NCBI GenBank assembly: GCA_002221725.1
Contig: NJFT01000325.1
Location: 1-34,167, forward strand
Source: Scedosporium boydii
Taxonomy: Eukaryota; Ascomycota; Sordariomycetes; Microascales; Microascaceae
DNA: 34,167 nucleotides
Direction: 5' to 3'
Shown piece after piece: positions 21,426 to 33,161 of this stretch. Position numbers and translations under genes: made by a program. Position 1 is the first letter of the stretch. Every line of letters begins with the position of its first letter. The notes under the pieces are model-generated. The model had not been told where the DNA came from and did not search any database. It saw only the letters and a program-made list of their open reading frames with translations.

Positions 21426-23935
21426 ATGCATTTGCTCAGTCTCCCTCCGGAGATCCTGGAGCATGTCGCCAGCGAGGTAAGTTCGAGATGGAGGCACTCG
21501 CAGCCTTGCCTTTCCCGGCACGGCGCTCCCTTGTCCCGTTGATATAAGTTGATTCCTCGCTCTTTTGCTCCTCGCCCAGGAACTTTGCTGACGCGATTTC
21601 GGTGCTCGCCGACTGAAAAGCTCCCCTGGAGCTCCCTGGTCGCGTTTAGCCAAACCTGCAAGACCATCCATCAGGTCACCGCGAAGCTGATTCTGCGGGA
21701 CGGATACCTTTGCAGTGCCGATGGATGGCACATTCACGAGGAGTCCCAGCCCGTCAAGGGTCTGAGTTCGCGGCTGCAGAGCGTTAAGCACCTCACTGTG
21801 GCCTCCCCGGACCCTCACTTCACCGTTAGTACTACTAATAAGGGACGATGCGTCTCGTGCTTGACGCAGGTCAATGATACGACACAGGGTAGGAGGAGCA
21901 ATGGCGCCTCTTACAAGGCGAAGCCGTCGTCTGCGACTATTGGACAGCAGCTGGACATGTTGAAGCCGAAGACGCTGAAGAGCTTCTCGTAAGTTGGCTT
22001 CTCCGGTCGTCGCTCTCGTCGAATCTTGCACTCCATGACGCATCCCATTTTCTCACCATTTTCCCTTACTTCTTCTGTTCTATTCTCTAACTCAGTCTGT
22101 CTCTCCAGCTGGCTGCTCGGCGTCTGCCCTCCGCGCTGCGTCTTCCACGAGCTAGCCTTTGACCAACCCACCATCCAAGAGCTCACTCTCATCACCTGCT
22201 ACCGCCGCTACGGCATCAGATGCCTATGGCGCAACTTCAGACTCGACGTCTTCGAGAACCTTACCCGTCTCTCGTGGACCGGCGTCACCCAGGGCCAGCT
22301 CTCAGTCTTGGCCGCCGCCTTCAAAAAGGTCGGCCACCAACTCGTCCATCTGCACCTCGACTTCATCGCGACAAGCACGGGCGTCTACACGGTCAACTTT
22401 GGCGACGAAGCCGACGACGAGATCGACGCCGATTCCTTGTTCGGACGCCTTATCGTCTCGCTGGCCGGGGGCAGCAGAACCGGCGTCGTCTTCCCCAGCC
22501 TCAAGAGTCTTTCACTGACCAACACGGTGCTTGGTGGTCCCCGGGCCGAAGCTATGTGCAAGGCCTTCAACGCCAAGGGTCTCGAGTCCCTAAAGCTGAA
22601 GCATTGCCTCGCCGTCTCCCTGTTCCTTCGCGCCCTCGAAAGGGAGCTCGAGCAAGAACCGACGCCCCCTCCGCTCAAGACGCTCGAACTTCATCTTATC
22701 CCCCAGGCTCCCATGGCCGAGGACGTACGCATCGAGCTGTCGACCCTCATGCGCCGCTGGGTCAATCTTGAGGACTTCGCCGAGTACATCGTCACGAAGC
22801 CGTCGATCGCTGGAGGCTACGGCCTCGCCTCGAGCGGAGATCTCAGCCGCACCGAGGGACGTTATCCCATGGGCATTCGATGTTGTCGCACTCCCGGCCT
22901 GCGACGGTATGTTTTCCATCCGGGATGGAGGTGGTATTGCAGGGAGGATACGTCGGAGCCTCCTCCTGTTCCTGTACTCGGACCTACTGAGCGTGCGTTT
23001 CACTCTGCACCGGTTATGAACCCGCTTTCGCACTTGCGTCTGGAGTTTCTGGGTTATGCCGCTTCGCCGTTGTACATGGTATGTGAGAATTTTTTTTTTA
23101 TTTCCCTCTCGTCCTTCTCTTCTTGTTTCCGTTTCTCTGCCTCTCCTCCTCTTTTCTTTGTCTCTTTCTGTGCATTGTTTGTTTGTGTCTGCCCATTTGC
23201 TTCGTCCTGTTGTTCCCTGGCCACCCCACATCTACGGTCGCCGATACTAACCCACCAATTTTCATTTCCTTATAGAAATTATTCCTCCAGCATTGTATCC
23301 TCACCGAGGCTTTGAGCGAACTCGTCGTCCTTCACGTCCGCCAATACTACGAGAAGAAGCCCCGATTCTACAGCCACGCCTTCGGCCACAACCCCGCTGG
23401 TCTCCCCAAGATCAGCAGCTCCGTCAACAGCAAGAAGGATCACGCCACTACCTGGGAGGAGACACCCGTCCGCGAGCGCCTCACGCCCCAATGCTACGAA
23501 TTCCTCACCTGGATCTTCAACAGCACCAAATTCCCCAAACTCAAGCTCGTGGCGCTCGGAGACTTTGGCGCCATCGAGCCCAACAACCGACTCCTCGTCT
23601 GTCGCTCGGACACCCCCATCGACGACCCGCCCTTGGCAAAGATTAAATACGAGCCCGTTGCCGTCACCGACCATACGCTTCCCGGCTGGCACGTCGATTA
23701 TTACAATAAGCCGCAGCGCTCGTGGAGACTTGTCAAGGCCGGCGACCAGGACATTGTTTCGGTCGTGGACGAGTACATTGATTCGCTCGTCGTAGGACCG
23801 GATTACTCGAGGCCGTACCTCCGGGATACGGGAGCGACGCTGACTTCGAATGCTTGGAAGAAGAAGTTGGGTTTGGCCTTTGTGAGGGAGTCGGAGCTCA
23901 TGAGCCGTCGTCCGAAGCGAAAGGTCGCTGCCTAA
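21426..23935 (+). CDS. F-box protein, four exons
   Basis: Fungal F-box protein of 682 aa, probably a substrate-recognition subunit of an SCF ubiquitin ligase. Exons: 21426-21476, 21621-21988, 22109-23078 and 23276-23935. The introns (144, 120 and 197 nt) have GTAAGT or GTATGT donors and GCTGAC, TCTAAC and ACTAAC branch sites, and their phases agree (0, 2, 0). The F-box is split by the first intron: MHLLSLPPEILEHVASE joins LPWSSLVAFSQTCKTIHQV (residues 4-36). A linker with a CVSCL motif follows, then a long alpha/beta region with irregular leucine-rich strand repeats (QELTLITCYRRYG, NLTRLSWTGV, SLKSLSLTNTVL, GLESLKLKHC, LKTLELHLIP), resembling the target-binding part of F-box/LRR-type proteins. 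The end is basic (RRPKRKVAA). No signal peptide or membrane span. The substrate is unknown. The last intron is strikingly pyrimidine-rich. Confidence 0.85.
23090..23170 (+). repeat. pyrimidine tract inside an intron
   Basis: The third intron of the F-box gene contains about 80 nt that are almost entirely C and T on the plus strand (runs of T, then CTC/TTC mixtures). It lies near the 5' side of the intron and well upstream of the ACTAAC branch, so it is not an ordinary acceptor tract. Confidence 0.6.
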
Positions 23936-24675
23936 GCTTTTTTCGGATCTCTTGATGTGGTGTGACAGCGCGACCACGCAGTTGCGTGTAGTACTGCGTG
24001 GTCTCATGGAAACTGAAGGCGAAAGAAGATGTTTATGATGGAGAAAGATGTGATGGTTCTCCTGATGGTCTGCTGCACGTATCGTGCTGTTTCATTTCGA
24101 TTTTCTTTTTCTTTCTTTTCTTTTTTGCTTTTCGGGCCACTTCCGATTCTTCGGGATGCGGCTGTTGCTACTTTGTACACATGCATCGGTGTTTTTCCTA
24201 TTTCCTCCCCCTTCCTTTTCTTTTCTCCCCCCTTTTATTTTCATGATTCCCCTGGGGGGGGTTAGTATCCCCTTTTGCTTCTTCTCTGGTTTGATTCCCC
24301 AAAGTCACGCATCATTGATGGCACTCGACACATACACGTTCGGTATTTGGAGTTGGAAGGCAAGCAATCAATAGCATGTTACGATTTTCATGAGAGTTTG
24401 TGTTGATTCCCATCCAACACCGTTTGATACAAGATTTCCGCAAAGGTTTTAATACAACTTTTTTCGAGATTTCACATGTAAAATTTTCCTTGTAGATTAA
24501 AATATAGCAGGGGTTAAATTTGTGTGTCCCAGCGTCGTATTCATCGAGCAGGGCTGCAGAGTTTCAATCTGTCTTGAACTGGCTGTTCCCATTTCGGGCA
24601 TTTCAATTCGCAACGTGTGCTGCTTTCTGGAATCGTATAGGCTCTGCTCTTGAGATGAGATTAGATGGGATCTCG

Positions 24676-24700
24676 CATTTTAAGATGATCACTTAAAATG
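24676..24700. repeat. perfect inverted repeat CATTTTAAG-7-CTTAAAATG
   Basis: Nine-nucleotide arms (24676-24684 and 24692-24700) with a 7-nt spacer, ATGATCA. It is AT-rich and lies in the long intergenic region. It could form a small hairpin or be a dimeric binding site; no function is shown. Confidence 0.45.
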
Positions 24701-25651
24701 AGCACGTCTGTTTTCGGCAGATTCGTGAGACATTGGAACAGAACCATTGAACAGGGGGCGCATCTCGCAGTGGAAGAAGAAAGGAAACGGAAAAGAAAGA
24801 GAAAAAAAGGGTGACGAAGCTTCCAAGAAGTTCTCGATGGGCTGAGGTGGACCTGAAATCTGCGCCACGGAACAATTCGTCAATTAAACATCAGCCAGGC
24901 TTCCCAGTCGCATCTAGCTCTGGCGATGCTGGAGACGCTATTCCCGATTCTCTGACCGAGGCTTATTTGGACAGTTCCCTGGTTCCCTGGCGCAGCAGCA
25001 TGACGTCGCAAGGGGGACCAAATCTGGTAAGATCATGGACACAGCTTTTTCCATAGTTCAGATTAGTTTACCTGTCCTTTGAGGGCCAGGCAGGAATAGG
25101 GAGTCTTAAGATTAGTTTAGTAGTACTTCATCGACCACGAAGCAAGGGAGGCTTTGATGGTCTGGACCCAGGCCCCCTTATCCGCAGTCTTACTTCTTCC
25201 ACGTATTCTGGACAGAATGGAGAGAACGAATTCAATGTCGACTCCCTTCCAGCCGCTCCATCCCTTCGTAGTGTACACTCCAAGCCACGGACGGAGCTGA
25301 CGGAACGAACACGACAGACTTCTTCGCCTCAAAGGTCCCCCTCTCTCCCTGCCTCGGCTTGGTTGCCCTTTCTGCACCTCCGACTCGTCAGGTTGTTGGC
25401 CAAGACAGCAAGCACGGAGTACTGTACCGATTCGTGGCGATCTGGCAAAAAAGGATGTTGAAACAAGGCAAGTTAGCTCCCAGGGGCCGTCTCTGATTCG
25501 TGAATCCCATCGTTTCCCTTTAGAAAAGGACTCCGCAACCCGATCCGACGCTCCCGAGCACTACATGACGGGATCCTCCACAACACCGCACTGCGAAGGG
25601 AGAAGAGCGAAAAACACAGCAGGCCACCTAACGTGAAAGGGGGGCTCCCTC

Positions 25652-25678
25652 TCGTGCGACTCGTGTGACTCGTGTGAC
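25652..25678 (+). repeat. three tandem copies of TCGTG(T/C)GAC
   Basis: A 9-nt unit is repeated head to tail at 25652, 25661 and 25670. The last two copies are identical and the first differs at one base. It lies about 450 nt upstream of the hydrolase ATG, a possible promoter position. Confidence 0.5.
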
Positions 25679-26127
25679 CAGATCCTATATTAGGTCAAGG
25701 CCACGCAAAGTTCTGTGGGAGGGTGTAGGGCTGCAGGAACTTGCGCTTTTTCATTCTCCCACTCTCCCTCTCCTCTTGATTTTCATCAGAAAAGAGCACG
25801 AGACCATTTCTTCATCTTTTTTACTCTCAATATCTTTTTCTATAATTATTGTAAGGATCAATTGGGTACAATTGTAGTAGATTTTGGATTGGGCGGATGG
25901 TTGGACTCCCAAGGCTTTTTGGCACTTTCGTCTCAGGCAGTCTCGACCCCAACATTTTTCTTTCCTTTCTTTCCCCATAATTTAATTTCGTGAAGATCGC
26001 GACGAGCCTCGACGACGTCATCACATCAACATCAACAACGACCCGAATCTCTTCTCCCTGGGCACGACAACCCTTGGAACCATTGCCTTTGATGAGAAAT
26101 CCATCGATCCATCGATCATCGGCCACG

Positions 26128-27951
26128 ATGCTGTCCTCGCTGAACCCCGTTCCCACCTTTCCCCAATACACCGGCCCCTACAAGGTCGGCACCGTGGACG
26201 TCGAGATCCCCGTCTCCGAGCTCCCATCTCCCAGCCCTCGCCCCGACAACGCAGAGCACATCCTGACGGTACAGTTCCGCATTTTCTACCCGGCGTCGCT
26301 GGACTCCAAGGGCCTCAATGGCGGCGACAGGGTGACGTGGCTGCCCATGCCGCAGAGGCAGCATATTTCCAGCTACACCAAGTTCGTCGGCGCTGGTCCC
26401 CTTCTGGCTGAAGTCCTCTCGTGAGTTCCTCCATTTCTCCCTCCCCTTTTCAATTGGTCGTGGGCCACAGGAGACAAACTAACCAACGGAATCTCTCTCT
26501 CTAGATACTTCCCCCGACACCTCCACTATACCTCCATCCCCGTCCACAAAAACGCCGACATCCACCCCGCAAATACCCCTAACGGCCGATGGCCCACAAT
26601 CCTCTTCTCCCACGGCCTCGGCGGCTCTCGCAACGCCTACTCCCACGTTGCCGGCTCCCTCGCCTCCCACGGCGCCGTCGTCATCTGCCCCGAGCACCGC
26701 GACGGCAGCGCCGTGACCTCCTTCATCCGCAACCCCGAGAAACACCGCCAGCTCCAAGAGAAGAAACGCAAGGGCGGCGAGCGAGGCTTCTTCTTGCGCG
26801 GCAGTAGCGTCGGCGCTAGGAACGTCGTCGTGCCGTATAGACGCATCTCGCATACCGTTTCGCCGGAGATGTATGCTGCGAGGGAGGAGCAGCTGCGTAT
26901 TCGGACGTGGGAGATGGGGTTGGTGCACGAGGCTGTGCTAGCTATTGATAGGGGCGAGCGGGGGCTGACGAACTTGAACTTGTCGACGCCGAGTCTGGAG
27001 CCGTTTGTAGGGATGATGCATGTGCACGAACCTGGAAGCATTGTTTTTGCGGGGCATAGTTTCGGGAGCGCCACGACGGTGCAGCTCCTGAAGTCGACGT
27101 ATTACGCGGATCACCCTGCACTGACCACCATGAAGAAGGCGCCATTGTTCACACCCGCCGAGGGTTCCGAGATTCGGAGACAGATTACTGAGAGGACGGT
27201 TACGATCCTCCTGGACACGTGGGTCACGCCGCTCATCGACCCCGGCTTCGCGCCACTATTCGACCTGCCTCTCCCCGCGTACGCCGACACACCCAACGCT
27301 TCAGGGGGCAAGGCCATCCTCTCTGTCCTCTCAGATCAGTTCTACAAATGGCACGAGCACCTCCGCGTAACAGCGCGTGTGCTCTCCCCCTCACCCGCCC
27401 ACGAAATTCCCACCCCCTCTCTCTACAAGCGCTCGGATCCGTCCCTCCCCGACTTCCCCGAGCCGAATTTGTTCTACGTCCGCGAATCGGCGCATCTGAG
27501 CCAGTCGGACTTTGGCATCCTCTTCCCCTGGTTGACCAAGAAGATGTTTAGCGCCGTGGAGCCCGAGAGGGCGATTCGGTTGAACTTGAGGGCGCAGCTG
27601 CAGGTGCTCCGAGAGAACGGTATTCCTATTGCGAGGACTTGTGCGGCGGATTTGGTGGATGGGGTTGTTGATGGCGATGAAGTCTTTGAGGAGGTGAGGA
27701 AGGGGGATGGATGTGGTGATTCGAATGATGATAAGGCCATCCTGGATAAGTCGGGAGAGGTCCATGTCGGGCACTGGGTGAGGATTGATACTGTGGCCTT
27801 GTTCACTGGTAGTGACTCTGAGAGCGACTCATTGCATGCTAAGGAGAGTGGTGATATGAATAAGGAGAGGGTTGAGCAGAGTGATCAGGCTATGGCGCAG
27901 CATCTTGAGCCAGGACTCGAGGGGGCTGCTGTTGTCTCCGCGACGGCTTGA
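26128..27951 (+). CDS. PAF-acetylhydrolase-like serine hydrolase
   Basis: Intracellular alpha/beta hydrolase of the platelet-activating-factor acetylhydrolase family (plasma/type II-like), which removes short or oxidised acyl chains from phospholipids. Start ATG 26128 (MLSSLNPVP); an in-frame ATG at 26092 is possible. Exons 26128-26420 and 26505-27951 flank an 84-nt GTGAGT...CTAG intron with an AACTAACC branch, giving 579 aa. N-terminal motifs are typical (GPYKVGTVDVEIPV, VQFRIFYP). The oxyanion region is LFSHGLGGSRNAY (His about 134), the nucleophile elbow GHSFGS (Ser about 283), the acid Asp about 335 in LLDTWVTP, and the His about 428 in ESAHLSQSDFG, so the triad looks complete. There is no signal peptide. 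An insertion rich in Lys/Arg (EKKRKGGERGFFLRG) follows the first strands, and the last 90 residues are acidic and disordered. A polyadenylation-like AATAAA lies at 28134-28139. Confidence 0.9.
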
Positions 27952-28805
27952 GCCTGAAGACACGAGGACGCAGGAAATGTGAACACGAAAACGGAACGGA
28001 GTTAAGACCTGGGAAACAAGATTATAGAATGGGCCGGGATATCATCATCATCAGTATAGAATAGGCATCAATGGAGTTCTTGTATTTTACTAGCAGAGGA
28101 TGGAGAAACGAGCCTGCTTTCTAGGCTCTTCAAAATAAACACCCCTCCCCAATCAGACTTCCAACCGACTTCATTCGCGCTTTCGAGTCCAGGTCCGATA
28201 TACTGACTCTCCTGAGTTGTTCAGTATGATCCAAAGGCAGGGTTACTTTACCGTCCCCAGTCTGCTCGGATGTCCCACCATTTTCAGCCCAAACGGACCC
28301 AGCTCCCCATGGACACATTCGTACGGATGCAGCCAGTAAAACAAAGCTTACGAACTGTCGTGATGACCGCTTTCTCCAGACGGCCGATCGCGGCTCCCCT
28401 GCAAAAGGTTCGACCGGCCGACCGGAGGGGGGCGGGGTCCGACATCCCAACATTCCTCCGACTCCGAAGCGAGGGATGGAGACGAAAGAACCTCGGTTCA
28501 ACTCCAAGGGGAGTGCTAGCTTTGATATTTCTCCGGTAGCTTACTCCAATCGTACGAAGTATAGGAAGACTCAGATATTACGTTGGCGGGAATAGTTGGA
28601 AAGGAACCCTGGCAATCGGGACTGTTCCGCCCGCATATTGTGAAAAATGTAGTTTTAACACTGGAGGATCAAGATGTAGAGCTCCGAGGCTCAACGCGTA
28701 TTTATCGCACCGGCGGACATGCATTGAAAGTTAAAACGTACTCTTTAGTGCCCTATCGAAAAAGTAGATCCACCTCCCCTTCTACATTGGCTTGCATCTT
28801 CTACA
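27952..28805. other. intergenic region
   Basis: About 0.85 kb holding the 3' end of the PAF-acetylhydrolase-like gene (AATAAA at 28134) and the promoter of the next hydrolase. The overlapping short frames on both strands match nothing recognisable. Confidence 0.4.
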
Positions 28806-30041
28806 ATGGCCATCGCATTCACGATTAGTGACAAGATCCGACTCATACTTCGCCTTACTTGCCTTAGTACGTCCTCATCTTCGGATGTGGTGCCCCAGAG
28901 ATCCCCAGTGCTAACTCACTCGTATCTAGCGCCCTGGCAGGTCGCCGCGACGGTGTTACGTGCATTCTTGGTCTCGCGGATACGAGGTCTTCCGACACGA
29001 GAGTATCTCATATGCGCGTGGATTAGAGTCATCCTGGGAACCCTTTCACCTCGGCAGATTCAATACTTGACCCCTCCGACTCGAGTCGTTTACGAAACCT
29101 GGATACAGCAGAAACTCTCGCAGGCGCAAAATCACCAGAACTATGAGGTCGTTGCAAGACTCCAATACCATGTTGACCCGTTGACGGACGGCGATTCTTC
29201 GCTCCTCTGGGTTGGGAACCGTAAGGCCGCGAAAAAGGTCGTCCTGTTCTTTCATGGAGGAGGCTACGTCTCGCCCATGCTGCCAGGGCATCTCGAATGG
29301 TGCTGGAGAGCCTACGTTGAGGCCGGGCTAGAAGTGGGCACCGAAGTCGCCGTTGCAGTGCTCGAGTACACGCTTTGCCCCAGTGCCAGATTTCCAGTCC
29401 AGCTTCGGCAAGCCGTGAGTGGCCTCTCGCGTCTTCTGTCGTCTGGGTTCCGAGAACAAGATATCATTATTGGAGGAGATTCCGCGGGAGGGAACCTAAC
29501 AGCGCAGTTGCTATGTCACCTAGCTCGGCCATATTCCGCGGCTAGGGAGATTGGCCTTTCTCAGGCGCTGGCTGGGGCTTTCCTCGTCTCTCCGTGGCTC
29601 AGCCGGTATACCACTAGCAGTTCGTTCTCCGAGAACCGCCAGATTGATATGCTCTCGAATTCGATCGTTGACAAGTCTACAAAAGAGCTGTTGGGGTATG
29701 AAGTTACAGATGAGGAGCGCCGAATATCAGCGAAGCTCGCATTTCCGTTAGATATGGATGGATCTCCATCGCCCTTAGGTAGCTTGGCCGGTGTTGTGAA
29801 CCAGCTCTATGTCACAGCAGGGAGCCACGAAGTCCTCCGAGACCAGGCCGTGAGCTTTGTCCACCAGGTGAAACATTTGAACCCGCATCTGGACGTGAGG
29901 TTCGACCTTTTTGAGAGCCAAGCACATGACTTTATCCTTCTTGAGGGACAAGAGGAACGGAATGGCGAGTCTATTGAGGGTATGAAGGCATGGGTGAAGG
30001 ATCTATTGGCTCATGGGCAGGGGCGAGGTATATTGCTGTAG
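28806..30041 (+). CDS. alpha/beta hydrolase, hormone-sensitive-lipase type (steryl/acetyl-esterase-like)
   Basis: Esterase of the HSL (alpha/beta hydrolase-3) group, acting on ester substrates such as acetylated sterols or small metabolites. Start ATG 28806. A 63-nt GTACGT...CTAG intron (28867-28929) with a GCTAAC branch is well formed. Removing it gives 390 aa (LTCLTPWQVAATVL); keeping it leaves the frame open and gives 411 aa. The HSL oxyanion motif HGGGY is at about 129-133, the nucleophile motif GDSAGG has Ser about 205, an acidic residue lies in AGSHEVLRDQ, and the catalytic His is at about 353 in ESQAHDF. The N terminus has hydrophobic stretches (IRLILRL, WQVAATVLRAFLV) that could anchor it to a membrane. 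The Zn2Cys6 gene follows 0.5 kb downstream on the same strand, which hints at shared regulation. Confidence 0.85.
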   Translation: MAIAFTISDKIRLILRLTCLSTSSSSDVVPQRSPVLTHSYLAPWQVAATVLRAFLVSRIRGLPTREYLICAWIRVILGTLSPRQIQYLTPPTRVVYETWIQQKLSQAQNHQNYEVVARLQYHVDPLTDGDSSLLWVGNRKAAKKVVLFFHGGGYVSPMLPGHLEWCWRAYVEAGLEVGTEVAVAVLEYTLCPSARFPVQLRQAVSGLSRLLSSGFREQDIIIGGDSAGGNLTAQLLCHLARPYSAAREIGLSQALAGAFLVSPWLSRYTTSSSFSENRQIDMLSNSIVDKSTKELLGYEVTDEERRISAKLAFPLDMDGSPSPLGSLAGVVNQLYVTAGSHEVLRDQAVSFVHQVKHLNPHLDVRFDLFESQAHDFILLEGQEERNGESIEGMKAWVKDLLAHGQGRGILL

Positions 30042-30543
30042 CTCGGCACCGCCATCCAAACAAGGCGGCAAGATTATTAGGTCTCCGTAGCGACACCGAG
30101 AATACTACGCATAATCCCCAGTCAGTTTTAGTTACTACTAGAAGATGGAAATGCCGAAATTGCATAATTTCGAGGTTGCAAGTATGCCCAAAATCTCGGG
30201 AATATTTTCCAACTTGACGAGCGGCTTCCCCAGACTCTGTAAACTCCGGCTCCGGCTCCGGTCCAGTTAGTACCCTTCCCCACACAAAGCCAAGTCTGTA
30301 GTTGTCCGGGGTACATGGATACTACGCTGCAGCTGGGTTGAGTGCATGGGCCCGGGCAGCGGCGAGAAGAAATCCTCCTGCTTGGGTACTTTAATTCTCT
30401 CTTCTTCTCAGTCACCGGCTCATATCCTGGCAGTGGGACCCATCTCATGCACTCTACTCTATCCACAGACTCGGTCTCCATGACTGGATTTTAACCAAAT
30501 TCTCTCCGCCCGCGGCCTCGTTCCTTGTTTTGCATCATCTGCG
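30042..30543. other. promoter region of the Zn2Cys6 regulator
   Basis: About 0.5 kb between the HSL-type hydrolase and the transcription factor. It contains a CTCCGG-type short repeat near 30241-30260 and pyrimidine-rich leader close to 30400-30530. No gene was recognised. Confidence 0.4.
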
Positions 30544-33161
30544 ATGAGCTCCGAGCGCTCGCGACGTCGCAAGGTAACTCTGGCCTGTGAGCCTTGCAGA
30601 CATCGCAAGTCTCGGTGCGATGGGGGAAAACCAATCTGCTCCGGATGCCAACGTCGGTCCCTTGGTCTAGAGCAGTGTATCTATAAGGCGGACAATGCGC
30701 GAACAGCATGCGGTGAAGAGTAAAAATCCCTTCAGTTATTCACATTTCATCTAATTACCTCATTTATCCCGCTCACTAACTTGTCCTGCATAGCTACACA
30801 CGATCTCTGCATGAGCGCATACGGCAACTCGAACATGCGTGCGCCTCCAAACAGAGGGGTGCGTCGGAGGTTTTGCCGCCACAACGCCAAGATAGCACTT
30901 CTGAAGGATGTCTTCCAGGCCAAACATCCATTACCAGTCCTTCAGCCACCTTGGTCTCGGATATCGGTCAGAGTGGCCAAAGTAACACGCCGTCAGCCGC
31001 TTCTCAAGATACCCGCGAGGCCTCCAGTGGGGTCACTGCAATGGGCACCATGGTCTCGGAGGAGGTTCTCACCACTTCATCTAAGGGGCTTCGGGAATTT
31101 TACGGCAGGTCGTCTGCTGTATCCTTCCTCAAAGAGGCATGTGGACCTATAAGCTCGACATCCCCGTCAAACAGAAACGGAGCTCGGCGGGAAGAAGTCC
31201 GGGCTCGCCAGACGAGGGACATCTTAGCGGTGTATTCGAACCCGGAAAAATTCCACCTTCCACCGAGGCCAGTAGCAGACCACTTTGTACAGAAGTATTT
31301 CGAGCGTGTTTACTACTTATATCCGTTCTTTGACCGCGAGGCCTTCGAGACAGAATACCAGCGCCTATGGCAGCCGGGAAGCCCAACGAACAACGGCGGT
31401 GCTGGCATCGAGCCGAACCTCGGGGTAGGCAGTCATCCAGACGGCGACATCAGCACAGGTGTTTTTCAATGCTCCCTTAACGCCATTTTCGCTCTAGGAT
31501 GTACCTATTCGGACCTCACCGCAGCGGAGAAGCCAGCGGCAGTTGAGGCATTTCTAAACCGCTCTAAAGCCCACATCGGAATAGACCTTTTGGACACGAA
31601 CAATATCGGCGTCGTGCAGGCCCTCCTCCTCGTGGCTCTTGTATTTCAGGGAATGCCGTTTCCTCATAGATGCTGGAATTCCGTTGGTGTTGCTTGTCGC
31701 GTGGCTCAGGGGCTCGGACTTCACATCGAGGCGAGCTACCATCAGTGCGAGCCACAGGAGAAACGGGTCCGCCGGCAAACTTGGTATGGTTGTATAGTTA
31801 TGGAAATGTAAGTGACTCTTATGGTGTTTCCTTCTCCCTCTATCTTTTACTCGAGACCATGTTCTAATTTTTCTCTTCTGGCAAACAAACAGGCTCGTCA
31901 GTATGACGTTTGGCCGCCCGTATATGGCTCTAAACATGCCTACCTTCCCGCCAACGGGGATTGTCAACGATATTTCATCTCTACCGAATCCGGAACCGGG
32001 GCATCAGAAGCTTCAGTTTCACGAAGAGAGCGTTCGCCTCAGCAAGATCTTGGAAGGGATCCTCTCTAAGATTTACCAGCCCTGGCTTCATCGGAATCCA
32101 ACCGGAGAGCCTACGGCGACACCCGTGTTAGACATAGCTGCCCACTGCAGCTTGGACGATACGGTGGAGCTTCACGCGCAGCTGGATGGATTTGAACGTT
32201 CCGTCCGGCCCCCACTATCGTGGAGCTCTCTGAACGACCAAGAAGTACAGGCTAGTGATTACACTATTCTTCAGACACAGCGGAATGCGCTCCATGCTAG
32301 GTCAGTATTGCACCTCAAAAGAATGGATCGTACGAAGGAGGAGTAATGTTGTTGTGTTAACAACCTAAAAACAGGTTCTTATATTTGCGTTTGATGCTCC
32401 ACCGACCCATCCTCAGCCGTTTGGTAACAAAGATGGGTGGTTTCGAGGCCGTGGACTCAACTCGCATCAATCCTTTCACCGACAAGCTGACGTCTTCATT
32501 CGAACTCGAATGCGGGAAAGTCTGTGTTGAAGCTGCTATTAAACTGTCCGCTTTAATATTCACTACTCATCAGACGGAAACTGCTGATATGTGGTGGTGG
32601 AATGGCCTATGTAAGAAGCACCTTGATCCACTTCCCGTTGCCCTACGTTTTTTTTTAAATCTAATCTTAAGATACACAGACGCATGCACTGCTGGTCTCG
32701 TCCTCATAGTGGCGCGTTTATGCTATCCTTCATGGGATTCCTTGGCTCAGACCGACGTAGAAACTGCATGGGAGCAGTGTCAAGCTATACTCCGGAATCT
32801 AGCGGCATTCAGTCCTTTGAGTCTCAAGTCCATAGACCTCTTGATCAAGGTCAATAACATTGTTCTGGCTACACAAACTGGTATTTTTCCCTTTCCCTGC
32901 TGGATGGCGACTCACTGGATGCTAAATCATTTTCATAATCACATAGCTCGGAATCGTGGTCCGGTTGAGCAGCCCGAGCAAGGGGTGAACAGTGACGGGC
33001 CAGGCGTCGTCTTAGGGGAGGACCGCGTAGTTGCGTGTGAGGATATTGACTCGGCATTTGCTGTTAGCGTCGATATACACGACGCTGGACAGTTGGGATT
33101 CCCGGGGTCCTTTCTTGCGTGGGATCAAACGTTGGATTTCATGCCTCCTGATTTCTATTAG
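30544..33161 (+). CDS. Zn2Cys6 fungal transcription factor
   Basis: Nuclear DNA-binding regulator of the fungal Zn2Cys6 class. Exons: 30544-30719, 30794-31807, 31893-32300, 32375-32610 and 32680-33161, giving 771 aa; phases agree throughout. The Zn2Cys6 cluster is Cys 15, 18, 25, 32, 35 and 45 (ACEPCRHRKSRC, ICSGC), with basic residues between the second and third Cys. A linker and short coiled coil follow (YTRSLHERIRQLEHA). The fungal-specific transcription-factor domain spans the middle: YFERVYYLYPFFDREAFE, FALGCTYSDL, SVGVACRVAQGLGLH, then LVSMTFGRPYM across the second intron. The fourth intron (69 nt) is a multiple of three and open, but splicing restores the family-like WWWNGLYACTAGLVLIVARL. 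A further 66-nt candidate (32881-32946, GTATTT...ATAG, TGCTAAAT branch) would shorten the protein to 749 aa. Target genes are unknown; the flanking hydrolases are candidates. Confidence 0.9.

Larger units (their letters stand above)
23936..26127. other. long intergenic region
   Basis: About 2.2 kb between the F-box gene and the PAF-acetylhydrolase-like gene. It contains pyrimidine-rich 3' sequence (24101-24134 and 24198-24242), a 9-bp-arm inverted repeat (24676-24700), a 9-nt tandem repeat (25652-25678) and the promoter and leader of the hydrolase. Small frames such as 24811-25056 carry no recognisable domain. Confidence 0.45.

Noticed and set aside
21477..21620. Alternative acceptor CGCCCAG (21578-21579) for the first intron of the F-box gene
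   Set aside because: It breaks the phase with exon 1; the acceptor at 21620 keeps phase and rebuilds a canonical F-box.
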